Shown here piece after piece: positions 26,471 to 38,282 of a stretch of DNA of 64,000 nt. Under the pieces are notes generated by a model, which saw only the letters and a program-made list of their open reading frames with translations, was not told where the DNA came from and searched no databases. Position 1 is the first letter of the stretch; each line of letters begins with the position of its first letter. The stretch spans positions 558,001-622,000 of the forward strand of contig NZ_CP138858.1 in assembly GCF_033878955.1 (NCBI RefSeq). The letters run 5' to 3'. The stretch comes from Coraliomargarita algicola. GTDB taxonomy: Bacteria; Verrucomicrobiota; Verrucomicrobiia; Opitutales; Coraliomargaritaceae. Made by a program: the position numbers and the translations under genes.

Positions 26471-26794
26471 TTAAAGTTTAGCTGCAATTGATGGCGACGC
26501 CTTGAAAGAGATCTTCTTCTTAGCTTTCACATTGACCGAAGATCCATCCAGTGGATTACGCCCTTTACGAGGCGCAGAGGCACCCAAGTAAAAATTACCC
26601 ACTCCTGGCAATGGAGCCACTACCGATGGCTTCACAGCGGCTTCGCCCTTCTTAGGTTTTTTCACGGCTTTAGCGGCCTTTTTGAGCACCTTCAGGTATA
26701 CCGCTCCGACGGCATCCAATGTGCGTGTTGCCTCCGCTTTACTTTCTAGACCAAGCTCCTTCTGGAGCGCTTCGACAAGTTCAATCTTTGACAT
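26471..26794 (-). CDS. HU/IHF-family DNA-binding protein
   Basis: The 107-residue product keeps the HU fold: helical N-terminus 'MSKIELVEALQKELGLESKAEA', a beta-strand core 'VVAPLPGVGNFYLGASAPRKGRNPLDG' with the 'GRNP' that normally tips the DNA-binding arm, and 'VKAKKKISFKAS' at the end. It is longer than classic HU (about 90) because of a lysine-rich insert ('KKAAKAVKKPKKGEAAVKP') before the arm. It would bend and compact DNA. The start at 26794 follows family length; earlier in-frame codons look like leader sequence. Confidence 0.85.
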   Translation of the reverse strand: MSKIELVEALQKELGLESKAEATRTLDAVGAVYLKVLKKAAKAVKKPKKGEAAVKPSVVAPLPGVGNFYLGASAPRKGRNPLDGSSVNVKAKKKISFKASPSIAAKL

Positions 26795-26977
26795 AGTTTT
26801 TTTATTGTTTGGGTTAAAAGTCGCCGCACCAGCGACAACAGAAAACAACAACATAAGCATATCTTGTTTAAAAACCAAGCATTTATAACACCCTTGTAAC
26901 ATGCCCGTCCTCACATGAGCTCAGCCTCTGTTAAAGTTTGAATTCAGCCACCAAATTTCTTTTTCTCTCCGTTAGAT

Positions 26978-29116
26978 ATGAATATAATACCGAGCTTTAG
27001 CGGGCAACACTCTTGGAATTTCACACGCCGAGGCGGCATTTTCCAAGTGCAACTCGATACCGTCGAAGACCTGCGCGCACTCAGCACACTGGACCCGAAG
27101 CTCTGGGTGGCCCTCAGCTGCCCGGTGAACGATCTCGAAATCGATCGCCGCACACTCACGCTCATCGACCACGATGCCGATGGACGCGTGCGCATTGAAG
27201 AAATGCTAACCGCAGTGCAATGGACACTCGCACGTTTATCTAACCCGGAGTCCCTCTTCCAAGGAGGCGAACTACCGCTAGCCGCCATCAACTGCGACGA
27301 TCCCGAAGGCGAAAAATTGCTGGCATCTGCCAAGCGTATACTAGCCAATATGGGCGTCCCCGATGCGCCGACAATCTCCGTCGACCAAGCCGCCAACACC
27401 GAACAAATTTATGGTAAGTCGCGGCTCAACGGTGACGGCGTCATCGCCAAAGACGCCAGCAACGATCCTGAAATCCAAACTCTCATCGCAGAGATCATGG
27501 ATTGCCTGGGCGCAGAAATCGACCGCAGTGGTGAGCCCGGCATCACCAAAGCCAAGCTGGACGCCTTCTTTGAACAAATGAACAGCTACGAAATTTGGTG
27601 GCGGCAAGGTGAAGTCGACACCGCACAAGGGGAAGATGTGTTTCCACTCGGCGACGCCACCCCCGATGCATTCAAGCACTTCATCGCAGTAGAAAAAAAG
27701 ATCGATGACTTCTTTGCCCGTTGCCAACTCGCTGCCTTTGATCAGCGCGCGGAAACACCACTCAACCCCGGAGTCTCGCTTTATACGGAGATCGCAAATA
27801 CAGACTTCTCACTACCCCGTAAGGACATTGAAGCCTTACCGCTGGCACGTGTATCGCCCAGCTCAACGGTCCCCATCCTGCAGGGGATTAACCCAGAGTG
27901 GCGCACACGTATGCGCACCCTCTGCGACAAGGTCATCCGTCCACTCGGCATCGGCCCTGGAGACACACTGGAAATCGAAGAATGGCAAGCTGTCAAAACA
28001 CGCTTCGAAGCCTACCGGCTATGGCGACAATCCAAACCAGAAACTGGCATCGAAAAGCTAAAAATCAAACGTGTGCGCGCTCTATTGGCCTCCAACTTAC
28101 GCGAAAAAATCTATGCTCTACTAGAAGAAGACGCCCGACTGGCCCCCGAAATGAAAGCGATTGATAGCGTTGAAAAACTGGCACGTTATCACCGCGACTT
28201 GATTCAACTGCTCAGGAATTTCGTTAATTTTTCCGAATTCTACGACGAACAAGTCTCCGCCATTTTTCAGGCCGGTGAGCTCTACCTGGACGGTCGTGAG
28301 TGCCGCCTTTGTCTGCGGGTCGACGACCCAACCAAGCATGCCGTATTAGCCACACTCTCGCGCGCATTTGTCGCCTACTGTGAATGCCGCCGCAAAGACT
28401 CGCCCACTAAATTCCACATCGCCGCCGTCTTCTCTGCAGGCGACTCTTCCAATTTAATCGTTGGACGCAACGGTGTCTTTCGCGATCGCAAAGGCCTGCT
28501 TTGGGATACAACTATCGTCCGCTTAATTGAAAACCCAATCAGTATTCACGAAGCCTTCCTCATGCCCTATGTCAGGGTCGGTCGCTTTATCGGCGAAAAA
28601 ATCGAGAAATGGGCCGTGACACGGGACAAGGCGATGCAAAAACAAATGGAAACAGGCGTCGACTCCATTGCAAGCGAGCCCAACAACACGGAGTCCAAAA
28701 ACACACCAGCCATCGGCGGTGTCGCCACCATGCTCGCCGCCGGAGGTATCGCACTCGGCGCGTTTGGCGCAGGACTCGCCTCACTCTTTAATACCATGAA
28801 AGCATTGACCTGGTGGGAGCTCCCCCTGGTCATCCTGGGAGTCATTCTCATGATCTCGCTGCCTTCAATGGTGATCGCGTGGCTCAAAATTCGCAAACGC
28901 ACACTCGCTCCCCTACTCGACGCTTCGGGCTGGGCCGTCAATGGACGCACCTTAATTTCTGCCAAGCTCGGACGCGTCTTAACGAAACGCGCCACGCTGC
29001 CGATCAGCTCGCAATGCCAATTCGATGAACGCAGCGGCGCACGCAGCGGACTCTGGGCCGCACTAGGACTCACCCTGACCATAAGTCTTATCGTCTGGCT
29101 CTATATACTTATTTGA
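26978..29116 (+). CDS. Unknown 712-residue protein with EF-hand and C-terminal membrane helices
   Basis: No family is recognised. Residues 64-75 ('DHDADGRVRIEE') fit a canonical EF-hand calcium loop: D at 1, 3 and 5, G at 6, a hydrophobic at 8, E at 12. A second weaker 'NGDGVIAKDASND' occurs near 150. The long middle is helical and charged, with no signal peptide. Three membrane helices lie near the C-terminus at about 581-604, 611-636 and 691-712, so the N-terminal 580 residues are probably cytoplasmic. The Ser/Thr kinase and rpoN genes follow in the same direction within 140 bases or so. A role in calcium-dependent signalling is only a guess. Confidence 0.75.
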   Translation: MNIIPSFSGQHSWNFTRRGGIFQVQLDTVEDLRALSTLDPKLWVALSCPVNDLEIDRRTLTLIDHDADGRVRIEEMLTAVQWTLARLSNPESLFQGGELPLAAINCDDPEGEKLLASAKRILANMGVPDAPTISVDQAANTEQIYGKSRLNGDGVIAKDASNDPEIQTLIAEIMDCLGAEIDRSGEPGITKAKLDAFFEQMNSYEIWWRQGEVDTAQGEDVFPLGDATPDAFKHFIAVEKKIDDFFARCQLAAFDQRAETPLNPGVSLYTEIANTDFSLPRKDIEALPLARVSPSSTVPILQGINPEWRTRMRTLCDKVIRPLGIGPGDTLEIEEWQAVKTRFEAYRLWRQSKPETGIEKLKIKRVRALLASNLREKIYALLEEDARLAPEMKAIDSVEKLARYHRDLIQLLRNFVNFSEFYDEQVSAIFQAGELYLDGRECRLCLRVDDPTKHAVLATLSRAFVAYCECRRKDSPTKFHIAAVFSAGDSSNLIVGRNGVFRDRKGLLWDTTIVRLIENPISIHEAFLMPYVRVGRFIGEKIEKWAVTRDKAMQKQMETGVDSIASEPNNTESKNTPAIGGVATMLAAGGIALGAFGAGLASLFNTMKALTWWELPLVILGVILMISLPSMVIAWLKIRKRTLAPLLDASGWAVNGRTLISAKLGRVLTKRATLPISSQCQFDERSGARSGLWAALGLTLTISLIVWLYILI

Positions 29117-29216
29117 GAAAAATTCACTCAATCTGGAACATATAGACAACTTCGTATTAGCATTTTTCATGCTAGATCAACAAATCCGCTTGCGAAATCA
29201 GATTTTTCAGCATTAG

Positions 29217-30227
<1,011 letters not shown>

Positions 30228-30247
30228 CGCAATCAATCGCTCACACT

Positions 30248-31696
<1,449 letters not shown>

Positions 31697-31916
31697 GCGC
31701 AAGATTGAGAGAAAAGCTGAGAAACACCTCTTACAGCTACAGCCTCATATTCTCAACTAGCGATGTGACGCCAGTCACGCCTACTGATCGACACTCGATG
31801 GGCCCCAATCACACATCGACCGCGCTCGCGCAAATTTGTCAGGTTGAAACAGAAATCCAGGAGTGATTCGCCACAACAAAGTCTCAGCAAACTGCTAAAC
31901 ATTGCCAAAGCGCCCA

Positions 31917-33062
31917 CTACACTTCCAGCAAGGCACTACCAATGGCATCACAGACAAGACGCCCACGGTGAGTCAGAGCATAATGACTGCCCTGCGACCG
32001 TAACAGCCCTTCACCTTCGAAAGACTTCAGTTTCGCTTCCAAGTCCAAACGATTGCTCGCATGATCAAATCGCTCACTAATCAGCTGCAAATCGACACCT
32101 TGATTCATGCGTAGACCAAAGATAACCGCATCGGCCATCAGCAGATCGTGATCGAGCTCGACACGCTCATTTTTCGGCCACTGCCTGGACTCCATAGCAC
32201 GACACCACTCATCAAGATTGGCCGGACGTTGATAGCGCTCTCCCCCATATTGACTAGCCGCCGAAGGACCACAGCCGACCCACTCGTGCATGCGCCACGT
32301 ATTCATATTATGGAGACACTCCGCGCCCTGCTGTGCAAAATTAGAGATCTCATACTGCTGGTAACCAAGCTCAGCTAGCAACTCCCACCCACGCTCATAG
32401 AAGCGCAGCTCTTTATCCTCATCGATTGATACCTTGCCCTGCGAAAGTTTCACATAGAGAGCGGTATCCTCCTCGAAAGTCAGGCAATAGGTGGAAAGAT
32501 GTGAAGGGCCAAGTCGAGCTGCTTCGCGTATGTCCGCCTCCCATTGCTCAATACTCTGATTCGGAATCGCAAACATCAGATCAAGATTTGCCTGCGCAAA
32601 CCCTGCGGCCTGCACGCGCTCCCAGGCTGTGTAAATTTGCTTTGGATTGTGCAGACGTCCCAACGATTCGAGCAACTTGGGGTCAAAGCTTTGCACGCCC
32701 ATCGAAATGCGCGTCACCCCGAGATCACGCAGCACCTCCAGCTTATCCGCCTTCACCGTCGATGGAGCCATTTCAATTGTCCACTCTACAGGCGGCTGTC
32801 CCAGACGCTCTAATAGGGAGCGTCCGAGCCGCTCCAGATCTTTAGCCGCCAATAAGCCTGGCGTGCCACCGCCCCAAAATATCGTATCAACTGCACGATC
32901 CTGAGGCAGCTGCGCAAACTCCAGCTCCATTGCTGCAAGGTAACGATCCAAATCCCCACGACGTGGCTTCTCTTGGTAAAATGCACAAAAATCACAAGTC
33001 GAGGCACAAAAAGGCACATGGCAGTAAATGCCGATAGCTTGCGCAGTTTGACTGGGAATCAT
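31917..33062 (-). CDS. hemW: HemW-like radical SAM protein
   Basis: The 381-residue protein is a coproporphyrinogen III oxidase-like radical SAM protein of the HemW group. The [4Fe-4S] motif is 'YCHVPFCASTCDFCAFYQ' (C-x3-C-x2-C then FC), followed by 'IFWGGGTPGLL' and 'ITRISMGVQSFDPKLLESLGR'. The second cysteine after the triplet separates HemW from true HemN, and HemW is now viewed as a heme chaperone. It ends with a HemN-type C-terminal helical domain. The ATG at 33062 was chosen; the preceding codon is TTG. It follows mlaA by 11 bases and is probably the last gene of the mla operon. Confidence 0.88.
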   Translation of the reverse strand: MIPSQTAQAIGIYCHVPFCASTCDFCAFYQEKPRRGDLDRYLAAMELEFAQLPQDRAVDTIFWGGGTPGLLAAKDLERLGRSLLERLGQPPVEWTIEMAPSTVKADKLEVLRDLGVTRISMGVQSFDPKLLESLGRLHNPKQIYTAWERVQAAGFAQANLDLMFAIPNQSIEQWEADIREAARLGPSHLSTYCLTFEEDTALYVKLSQGKVSIDEDKELRFYERGWELLAELGYQQYEISNFAQQGAECLHNMNTWRMHEWVGCGPSAASQYGGERYQRPANLDEWCRAMESRQWPKNERVELDHDLLMADAVIFGLRMNQGVDLQLISERFDHASNRLDLEAKLKSFEGEGLLRSQGSHYALTHRGRLVCDAIGSALLEV

Positions 33063-33073
33063 CAAGAAATAAT

Positions 33074-33829
33074 CTACTCTGCGATCACCCCACGGCGATA
33101 CTGGGTGTAGCCATTCTTCATCGAACTATATGGGTCAATGGCACTGCCCTTAAATTGCTTGTAACGCTGCATAATCTCAGGACTCTTCGCAATAAACTCG
33201 GTGCCCGAAAGCGCTAAACGCCACTCCCAGTTCCAATCGTCAATCAAGCTGAAGGGCTCCTTCAAAGGATTGACTGAACGGTCACCAATCAAACCACCTA
33301 GGTCACGCAAGTTCGAAGGCCCCAGCAAAGGCAAGACCAAGTATGGCCCTTCAGCGATGCCCCATGCGCCCAAAGCTTGCCCCACATCCTCGGGCTTGAT
33401 CGGCTCAAAGCCGTTCACTGAATCTGCGGGTGTCATAATCCCCCCGATCCCCATGGTGGAATTAATCGCAAAACGCCCGGTTTCCACCCAAGCACCCTTC
33501 AATCGGCCCTGCAGTAAGTTGCCCGCCAGACGCACCGGATACTTTAAATTATCGAAAAAATTGCTCGCCCCCCGCTCAATCGGATCGGGTGTGATCGCAG
33601 TGTAGCCATCCACCACCGGCTGCAGCACATTCATGTAAACGAAGTCATTAAACTCGAAGGTGTAACGATTCACCGCCTCCAGTGGATCATAGATACTGGA
33701 GCTCGTGGTGACATCTTCATTGTAGAAGTCTTCGTCAGACAACTTGCCCTGTGCCGAGAGCGTGTGCACACATACCAGGCCTAGCAATGTAGCCCCAACC
33801 AAGCAGGATTTAGATTTTGGTGTCTTCAT
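33074..33829 (-). CDS. mlaA: MlaA-family outer-membrane phospholipid-removal protein
   Basis: The 251-residue protein has an N-terminal signal ('LVGATLLGLVCVHTLSAQG') and the MlaA/VacJ core 'YDPLEAVNRYTFEFNDFVY', 'PIERGASNFFDNLKYPVRL', 'GPYLVLPLLGPSNLRDLGG'. MlaA removes phospholipids from the outer leaflet of the outer membrane and hands them to MlaC. Enterobacterial MlaA is a lipoprotein; here the cysteine in 'GLVC' is in a poor lipobox, so it may be a plain secreted protein cleaved after SAQ. It overlaps the mlaC gene by 20 bases. Having mlaA inside the mla operon differs from E. coli. Confidence 0.92.
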   Translation of the reverse strand: MKTPKSKSCLVGATLLGLVCVHTLSAQGKLSDEDFYNEDVTTSSSIYDPLEAVNRYTFEFNDFVYMNVLQPVVDGYTAITPDPIERGASNFFDNLKYPVRLAGNLLQGRLKGAWVETGRFAINSTMGIGGIMTPADSVNGFEPIKPEDVGQALGAWGIAEGPYLVLPLLGPSNLRDLGGLIGDRSVNPLKEPFSLIDDWNWEWRLALSGTEFIAKSPEIMQRYKQFKGSAIDPYSSMKNGYTQYRRGVIAE

Positions 33830-34436
33830 TGATCTCATCTTTTTGGAGTAGTTCTTTAAGTCGAGTAATCAGTTCTGCGCCGCTGCCCTTACGGAAATGA
33901 TCATCTAATTGCTCCCGATAATTCGAAACAACGCTCACGTTCTCTGCGACAATGTCGTAAATCTGCCAACCGGAGTCCATTTCACGCAGACGGTAAAGCA
34001 CATATAAAGTCTTATCATCCAATACGATCGTCGACTGAATCTCCATCCGCGTCGACGAGGTCGAAGTAACCTCTCCCAAGGTCACTTTAGGCCGTTTTTT
34101 ACCATTTAAACCTTTAACATAAGCCTTAAGCACCAACTGCTTAATCAAATCCAGAACCTGAGCTTGCTCGCCCGCAGTCATCAAATTCCAATTACGGCCG
34201 ATCGCGCGCCGGATGATCACATCCAGATCATAACTCGCCTCAATCACTTGACGCACTTTGGCCTGTTTCGCTTCGTCAGATAGACTCGCACAACAGTCCG
34301 CATAAATCACATCCAGCGCCGCATCAATGGTCCCTTGTAGCTTGGCACGCTGCGCTTCTTCAGCCGAGACAGGCGCGCTCGCCATTCCCAAAATCAGACC
34401 CAGCAGTAAAATTGCCTTATATAAATAATGTCGCAT
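33810..34436 (-). CDS. mlaC: MlaC-type periplasmic phospholipid carrier
   Basis: The 208-residue protein starts with a signal peptide ('AILLLGLILGMASAPVSAEE') and matches the Ttg2D/MlaC family ('SYDLDVIIRRAIGRNWNLMT', 'LIKQLVLKAYVKGL', 'YDIVAENVSVVSNYREQ'). It ferries phospholipids across the periplasm between MlaA and the MlaD-containing complex. The start at 34436 is set by the signal peptide. It lies 16 bases after mlaD and overlaps mlaA. Confidence 0.9.
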   Translation of the reverse strand: MRHYLYKAILLLGLILGMASAPVSAEEAQRAKLQGTIDAALDVIYADCCASLSDEAKQAKVRQVIEASYDLDVIIRRAIGRNWNLMTAGEQAQVLDLIKQLVLKAYVKGLNGKKRPKVTLGEVTSTSSTRMEIQSTIVLDDKTLYVLYRLREMDSGWQIYDIVAENVSVVSNYREQLDDHFRKGSGAELITRLKELLQKDEINEDTKI

Positions 34437-34452
34437 AAGAGTGTGGGTAAGT

Positions 34453-34908
34453 CTAATCTGACTGCTCGTCAATACCTCCGAGCGCAAATCGGCTAATCAA
34501 GCTTTCGATATCAAGGGCCGACTCCGTATCGACAATCTCGTAGCCAGGCTCCATCGGCATGCCCCCGCCCGGCGATAAGTTAATGTAGCGGTCCCCAATC
34601 AGGCCTGCGGTTTTGATCGAAGCAATGGTGTCTTCGTCCAACTCCAGCGAATTAGGTAACTCGATCGTCACAATCGCATCGAAGCGCTCATTCAAGACCA
34701 CCTGTTTAACAGTGCCCACGCGCACCCCGGCGATCTCAACACGGCTGCCCGCATTCACACCACTCGCACTGCTGAAACGAGCGGTGATCGTGTAACTATC
34801 ACTGCCAAAAAAACGAGCGCCACCCACCTGAATCGCTAAGTAAAGCACTGCGATCAGCCCCAGGAGCACAAAACAGCCCACGAAAAATTCAATGGTTCGA
34901 TTATTCAT
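34453..34908 (-). CDS. mlaD: MlaD-type MCE-domain protein
   Basis: The 151 residues match MlaD in length and form: one N-terminal membrane helix ('FFVGCFVLLGLIAVLYLAI') and one MCE domain ('ITARFSSASGVNAGSRVEIA', 'VRVGTVKQVVL', 'AGLIGDRYINLSPGG'). MlaD hexamers sit on the MlaFE complex and form a lipid channel into the periplasm. It lies three bases after mlaF. Confidence 0.93.
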   Translation of the reverse strand: MNNRTIEFFVGCFVLLGLIAVLYLAIQVGGARFFGSDSYTITARFSSASGVNAGSRVEIAGVRVGTVKQVVLNERFDAIVTIELPNSLELDEDTIASIKTAGLIGDRYINLSPGGGMPMEPGYEIVDTESALDIESLISRFALGGIDEQSD

Positions 34909-34911
34909 AAA

Positions 34912-35685
34912 TTACTGCGCACCTCCATGCGATGCAGATGATTTTCGGCCATAATTAGCCTTGCTAAGAAATCCGGAAAGCGCCAACGTCGCATCCGAAT
35001 TCAAATCCTCTGGTTGACCAAAAAATTGTATCTTCCCCCCGTCCAGCCAAGCCACCCGGTCGCTAATCTCAAATACCTCGGGAATATCATGACTCACCAA
35101 TAAAGCCGTAAATCCAAAACGCTCACGATAGTCCGCAATCATCTCAAACACACTGAACTTACGCTCCGGGTCCAGCCCAGTCGTAGGCTCATCGAAGAGC
35201 ACAAGCTGTGGCTTGGTGATCAAGGCTCGTCCCAAAGCCACCCGCTTCTTCATCCCCCCGGAAAGTTCCCCGGGAAAACGGTCCGCCGAATCACTCAGCT
35301 CCAGATGCCCCAACATTTCATCCACTCGCTGCTTCACCTCAGCTCGCCCCAGTCGGCTCGCCTCCCGCAAGGGCAAGGCCACATTATCAAAGGCAGTCAA
35401 CGAATCAAACAACGCATTGTTCTGAAACATATAACTAAACGATACGCCCCCATCACTATTCGCACGTCGACGACTGTGCGCAATCGCTTTGCCCTCCAGC
35501 TCAATCGTACCTGCATCTGCCCTCAGCAAGTTCGCAATACACTTTAAGAGCACCGACTTACCGATACCACTCTTGCCTATGATCGTCGTCACCGATGCCG
35601 CTGCGACGTCCAAATCGACCCCGTCCAGCACATGCTTATCGCCAAAGTGCTTCTTAAGACCGCGAATTTTTAGAAAGGCATCCAT
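34912..35685 (-). CDS. mlaF: MlaF-type ABC ATPase
   Basis: The 257-residue ATPase has Walker A 'IIGKSGIGKSVLLK', the MlaF-type signature 'PGELSGGMKKRVALGRAL' and Walker B 'LVLFDEPTTGLDP', then 'VSHDIPEVF'. It energises the MlaFE transporter that moves phospholipids at the inner membrane. It starts two bases after the mlaE stop. The small STAS-domain subunit MlaB found in E. coli is not encoded in this operon. Confidence 0.94.
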   Translation of the reverse strand: MDAFLKIRGLKKHFGDKHVLDGVDLDVAAASVTTIIGKSGIGKSVLLKCIANLLRADAGTIELEGKAIAHSRRRANSDGGVSFSYMFQNNALFDSLTAFDNVALPLREASRLGRAEVKQRVDEMLGHLELSDSADRFPGELSGGMKKRVALGRALITKPQLVLFDEPTTGLDPERKFSVFEMIADYRERFGFTALLVSHDIPEVFEISDRVAWLDGGKIQFFGQPEDLNSDATLALSGFLSKANYGRKSSASHGGAQ

Positions 35686-35686
35686 A

Positions 35687-36463
35687 CTAGAGAAGAAAAG
35701 AAGTAATTAAATAGTCCGCAGCCAACACTGTCACACTGGACCAAACCACCGCACGTGTCGCCGATTCACTAACACCCCGCACCCCGGGATAGGACGCCTT
35801 ACGGTGCGTATTAAATCCCCGATAGGCACAAATCGATATCGTTAACAGCCCAAAAACCAGCGCCTTGATATAACCACCCTGCACGTCGGCCCAAGTCACA
35901 CTTTCAAAGACACGATTCCAATACACGCCCGCATCCAAATGCAACAGCACCGAGCCCGTCAAATAGCCCCCGAAGATCCCGATTAAATCAAAAACTGCAG
36001 TCAAAATCGGGAAACAAATCAAAGTCGCCACCAAACGCGGCCCCACCAAAAATCCCAAAGGATCGATACTCATAGTCTGCAAAGCATCAATCTGCTCATC
36101 ATTACGCTGTATTCCCAGCTCCGAAGCCATGGCAGAACCCGCCTGCCCCACCACCATCAAGGCAGTTAATACCGGCCCCAACTCACGTATCAGGGAAAGC
36201 GCCACCGCAGTGCCCAGCGCCGACTCCGCACCAAATTTCACCAAGGTGTAATAAAGCTGCAGCCCCATCACCAAGCCCGTAAACAAGCCCACCGTCGCGA
36301 CAATCGGCAAGCAACGCACCCCGATTTCATGAATCGCCAGCGTCAACTTAGCCAAACGCCCACGCTGCACGAAAAAACCACGCAGAGCCCCCAAGCCAAA
36401 GAGAGAGATTTCTCCCATCTCAAAGACTACACCAAGTGCCAAGCGTCCAAGCGTGCGTATCAT
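35687..36463 (-). CDS. mlaE: MlaE-type ABC permease
   Basis: The 258-residue membrane protein matches the MlaE permease family: 'EIGVRCLPIVATVGLFTGLV', 'ALSLIRELGPVLTALMVVGQ', 'AGSAMASELGIQRNDEQIDA', 'PRLVATLICFPILTAVFD'. It has five or so membrane helices. The ATG at 36463 was chosen; a TTG at 36499 extends the frame. It is the first gene of the mlaE-F-D-C-A operon, which also reads into hemW. Confidence 0.93.
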   Translation of the reverse strand: MIRTLGRLALGVVFEMGEISLFGLGALRGFFVQRGRLAKLTLAIHEIGVRCLPIVATVGLFTGLVMGLQLYYTLVKFGAESALGTAVALSLIRELGPVLTALMVVGQAGSAMASELGIQRNDEQIDALQTMSIDPLGFLVGPRLVATLICFPILTAVFDLIGIFGGYLTGSVLLHLDAGVYWNRVFESVTWADVQGGYIKALVFGLLTISICAYRGFNTHRKASYPGVRGVSESATRAVVWSSVTVLAADYLITSFLL

Positions 36464-36744
36464 GATAAAAGGTTTTACAAGTAGAAAAGCTGCATCCAAA
36501 CAACGAACGAAGACTTATGACACAAGTTTCCCAGTCATTGGAAGCCGAACTTTATAAAATATTCAAATCCACTGCGGCCCAAGTCCAGCAGCACATTAAA
36601 ACGTAGCCGGGTTGCCCCCTCGCTCGGCCCACTCCGCGCGCAGCGCTGACCGATACACAAAACAGCTCATAAGATGCAGAGCACCACGCTGGGCGCCCCC
36701 GTCCGTCGCCAGTTCCGCGACGCGGCAAGTGCTTGCTCTACAAG

Positions 36745-36821
36745 TGGTACGGGCGCTGGGATTCGAACCCAGGACCGTCGGTTTAGAAAACCGATGCTCT
36801 ATCCAACTGAGCTACACCCGC
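36745..36821 (-). tRNA. tRNA-Arg (anticodon TCT)
   Basis: The minus strand folds into a 77-base cloverleaf: acceptor GCGGGTG / CGCCCGT (with wobble pairs at 1-72 and 6-67), D arm GCTC...GAGC, anticodon stem TCGGT/ACCGA around TTTCTAA (anticodon TCT, reading AGA), and T arm CTGGG-TTCGAAT-CCCAG. Discriminator A and CCA are encoded. An integrase relic lies 92 bases from its 5' end. Confidence 0.93.
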
Positions 36822-36912
36822 ATCTACCTGACAAGCAGCGACTTCAACAACGAAAAAGGCAAGTAAAAATTAGCATTTGTCACCCATTTTTATAACCCGC
36901 GAAATTAAGAGC

Positions 36913-37047
36913 ATGTCTAAAGCATCAAATTCAGCAGTTTTTCAAAATGTGGCAGAATGCCAGTATCGTAATGAGTCATCGGGCGGCTACTATGTTTTGG
37001 TAAAGAGGTCAGGCAAGCAAATCCGTCGATCATTGAAGACAAAAGAT
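36913..37047 (+). pseudogene. N-terminal remnant of a tyrosine recombinase/integrase
   Basis: From the ATG at 36913, 45 codons read 'FQNVAECQYRNESSGGYYVL' and 'VKRSGKQIRRSLKTKD', which look like the arm-type DNA-binding start of phage-type tyrosine integrases. After KTKD the frame runs into unrelated proline-rich sequence and stops at 37122; no core-binding or catalytic domain follows. It lies beside tRNA-Arg, a common integration target, and marks the edge of the accessory region. Confidence 0.6.
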
Positions 37048-37289
37048 CCTCCCCCACACCATTTAATCTTAACCGCGCTCATATTCGAACCACCAGAGTC
37101 CACAAGCACCCCGCGGGTATAAGCGGACACACCACATTTCACGCTCAGTCAGCTCCGCAATGCCCAGTATAGATAAGAAAAAATCATTTTGCTCTACAAT
37201 CATTCTGCAATTAAATCCCAGAATACGCCCCCCAAAAAAACGGCAAACGTCATGCGATGACTCTCCCCCCAAAAACAGCCTCTCCACCG

Positions 37290-38282
37290 CTACCACAAAC
37301 GCTTTGCCAAGTCGGCTTCGATAACGGCTTCCACCGAGTCGTCGAGCGCAGATAAAAAATCCATACCAGTAGCAGCTTCCACAGCATCGATTGTCACCAA
37401 AGACGCGGCTAACTTTCCTTCAGGATCCATGCCCTGCTCCATAATGACGGCCAATGCACGCAGACCATCCGGCTCCACCACGTCCACGATAATTTTGAAG
37501 AACGCCGCCGGAATCACCACACCACTACTCAACTGCCGGCTTGAAGCATCATAGATTGGCCCGGTGAGCACCCAGACCTCTCCGTAGTCTCGCAGATAAC
37601 GTTTAGCCACCATTTGCTCCAACTCCTTCCAGGGCCCTTGATTGAGTTCAGGCCGCTGAGGTACGATATTGCTCATCAAAAAAGTCTCTTTCTGTGCACG
37701 CTCCCCAAAGACCATGTCGATCGCATAATTCGGAGCCATGTGCCCGCGATCATAACCTGAATTACTATAGGCATAATGATCCACCCGCGCGCGCGTGCGT
37801 CGATCAACATCAAAACTCTCAGGCCTCTCCGACGTATTTACGTTTTCATTACGCTGCAGACGATAGGCGACCCAATCCGGATTTCGCAATGACTCATTGT
37901 AACCGACCAGGTAGCCCTCGTTCTTTAAAATTTTGACCGGCCGATCACTCACAGGCACCCCCGCAAAAGTATAACAATCCGCCCCCTCGATATCACCCAC
38001 AGACACCACATTGCCTAAAGAAGCTGGCATTTGCGAAATTACCCAGTTCAAGATTTCATCCACATCACCATTCGTCTGTTTCAGTTCGATCAGAAAGTCT
38101 AAGCCTGCAATTGCAATCTCCTGCGAACGCCGCTGCACCCCCTCATCTTGCTTCGAATACCAGAAACCAAAAATAACGGTCGCCACTACAAAAAGTAAGA
38201 GCATCAGTTTACATTTGCGCCAAAGTCGCCCCAGCAGCCCCAGCTGCCGAACCCGTCGTTTAATGGTTCCTCCTCGTGTCAT
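37290..38282 (-). CDS. DNA/RNA non-specific endonuclease (NUC1 family), membrane-anchored
   Basis: The 330-residue protein has a basic N-terminus and one membrane helix ('LMLLLFVVATVIFGFWYS', about residues 27-44), then a beta-beta-alpha-metal nuclease domain. 'GYDRGHMAPNYAI' is the DRGH catalytic motif and 'NIVPQRPELNQGPWKELE' carries the metal-ligand asparagine. Such enzymes degrade nucleic acids outside the cytoplasm, for nutrition or killing. The start at 38282 gives a normal-length N-terminus. The gene stands alone on the minus strand in the accessory region. Confidence 0.88.
   Translation of the reverse strand: MTRGGTIKRRVRQLGLLGRLWRKCKLMLLLFVVATVIFGFWYSKQDEGVQRRSQEIAIAGLDFLIELKQTNGDVDEILNWVISQMPASLGNVVSVGDIEGADCYTFAGVPVSDRPVKILKNEGYLVGYNESLRNPDWVAYRLQRNENVNTSERPESFDVDRRTRARVDHYAYSNSGYDRGHMAPNYAIDMVFGERAQKETFLMSNIVPQRPELNQGPWKELEQMVAKRYLRDYGEVWVLTGPIYDASSRQLSSGVVIPAAFFKIIVDVVEPDGLRALAVIMEQGMDPEGKLAASLVTIDAVEAATGMDFLSALDDSVEAVIEADLAKRLW

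Noticed and set aside
33780..33829. Lipobox in MlaA
   Set aside because: The cysteine follows 'GLV' rather than a normal [LVI]-[AST]-[GA] context, so lipoprotein status was not claimed.
36517..36606. 29-codon frame (MTQVSQSLEAELYKIFKS...) divergent from mlaE
   Set aside because: It looks protein-like but is too short, has no ribosome-binding site and no recognisable family; not enough to call a gene.
37069..37296. 75-codon minus-strand frame beside the integrase relic
   Set aside because: Composition is odd (tryptophan/cysteine-rich) and it overlaps the relic; no family or start signal.
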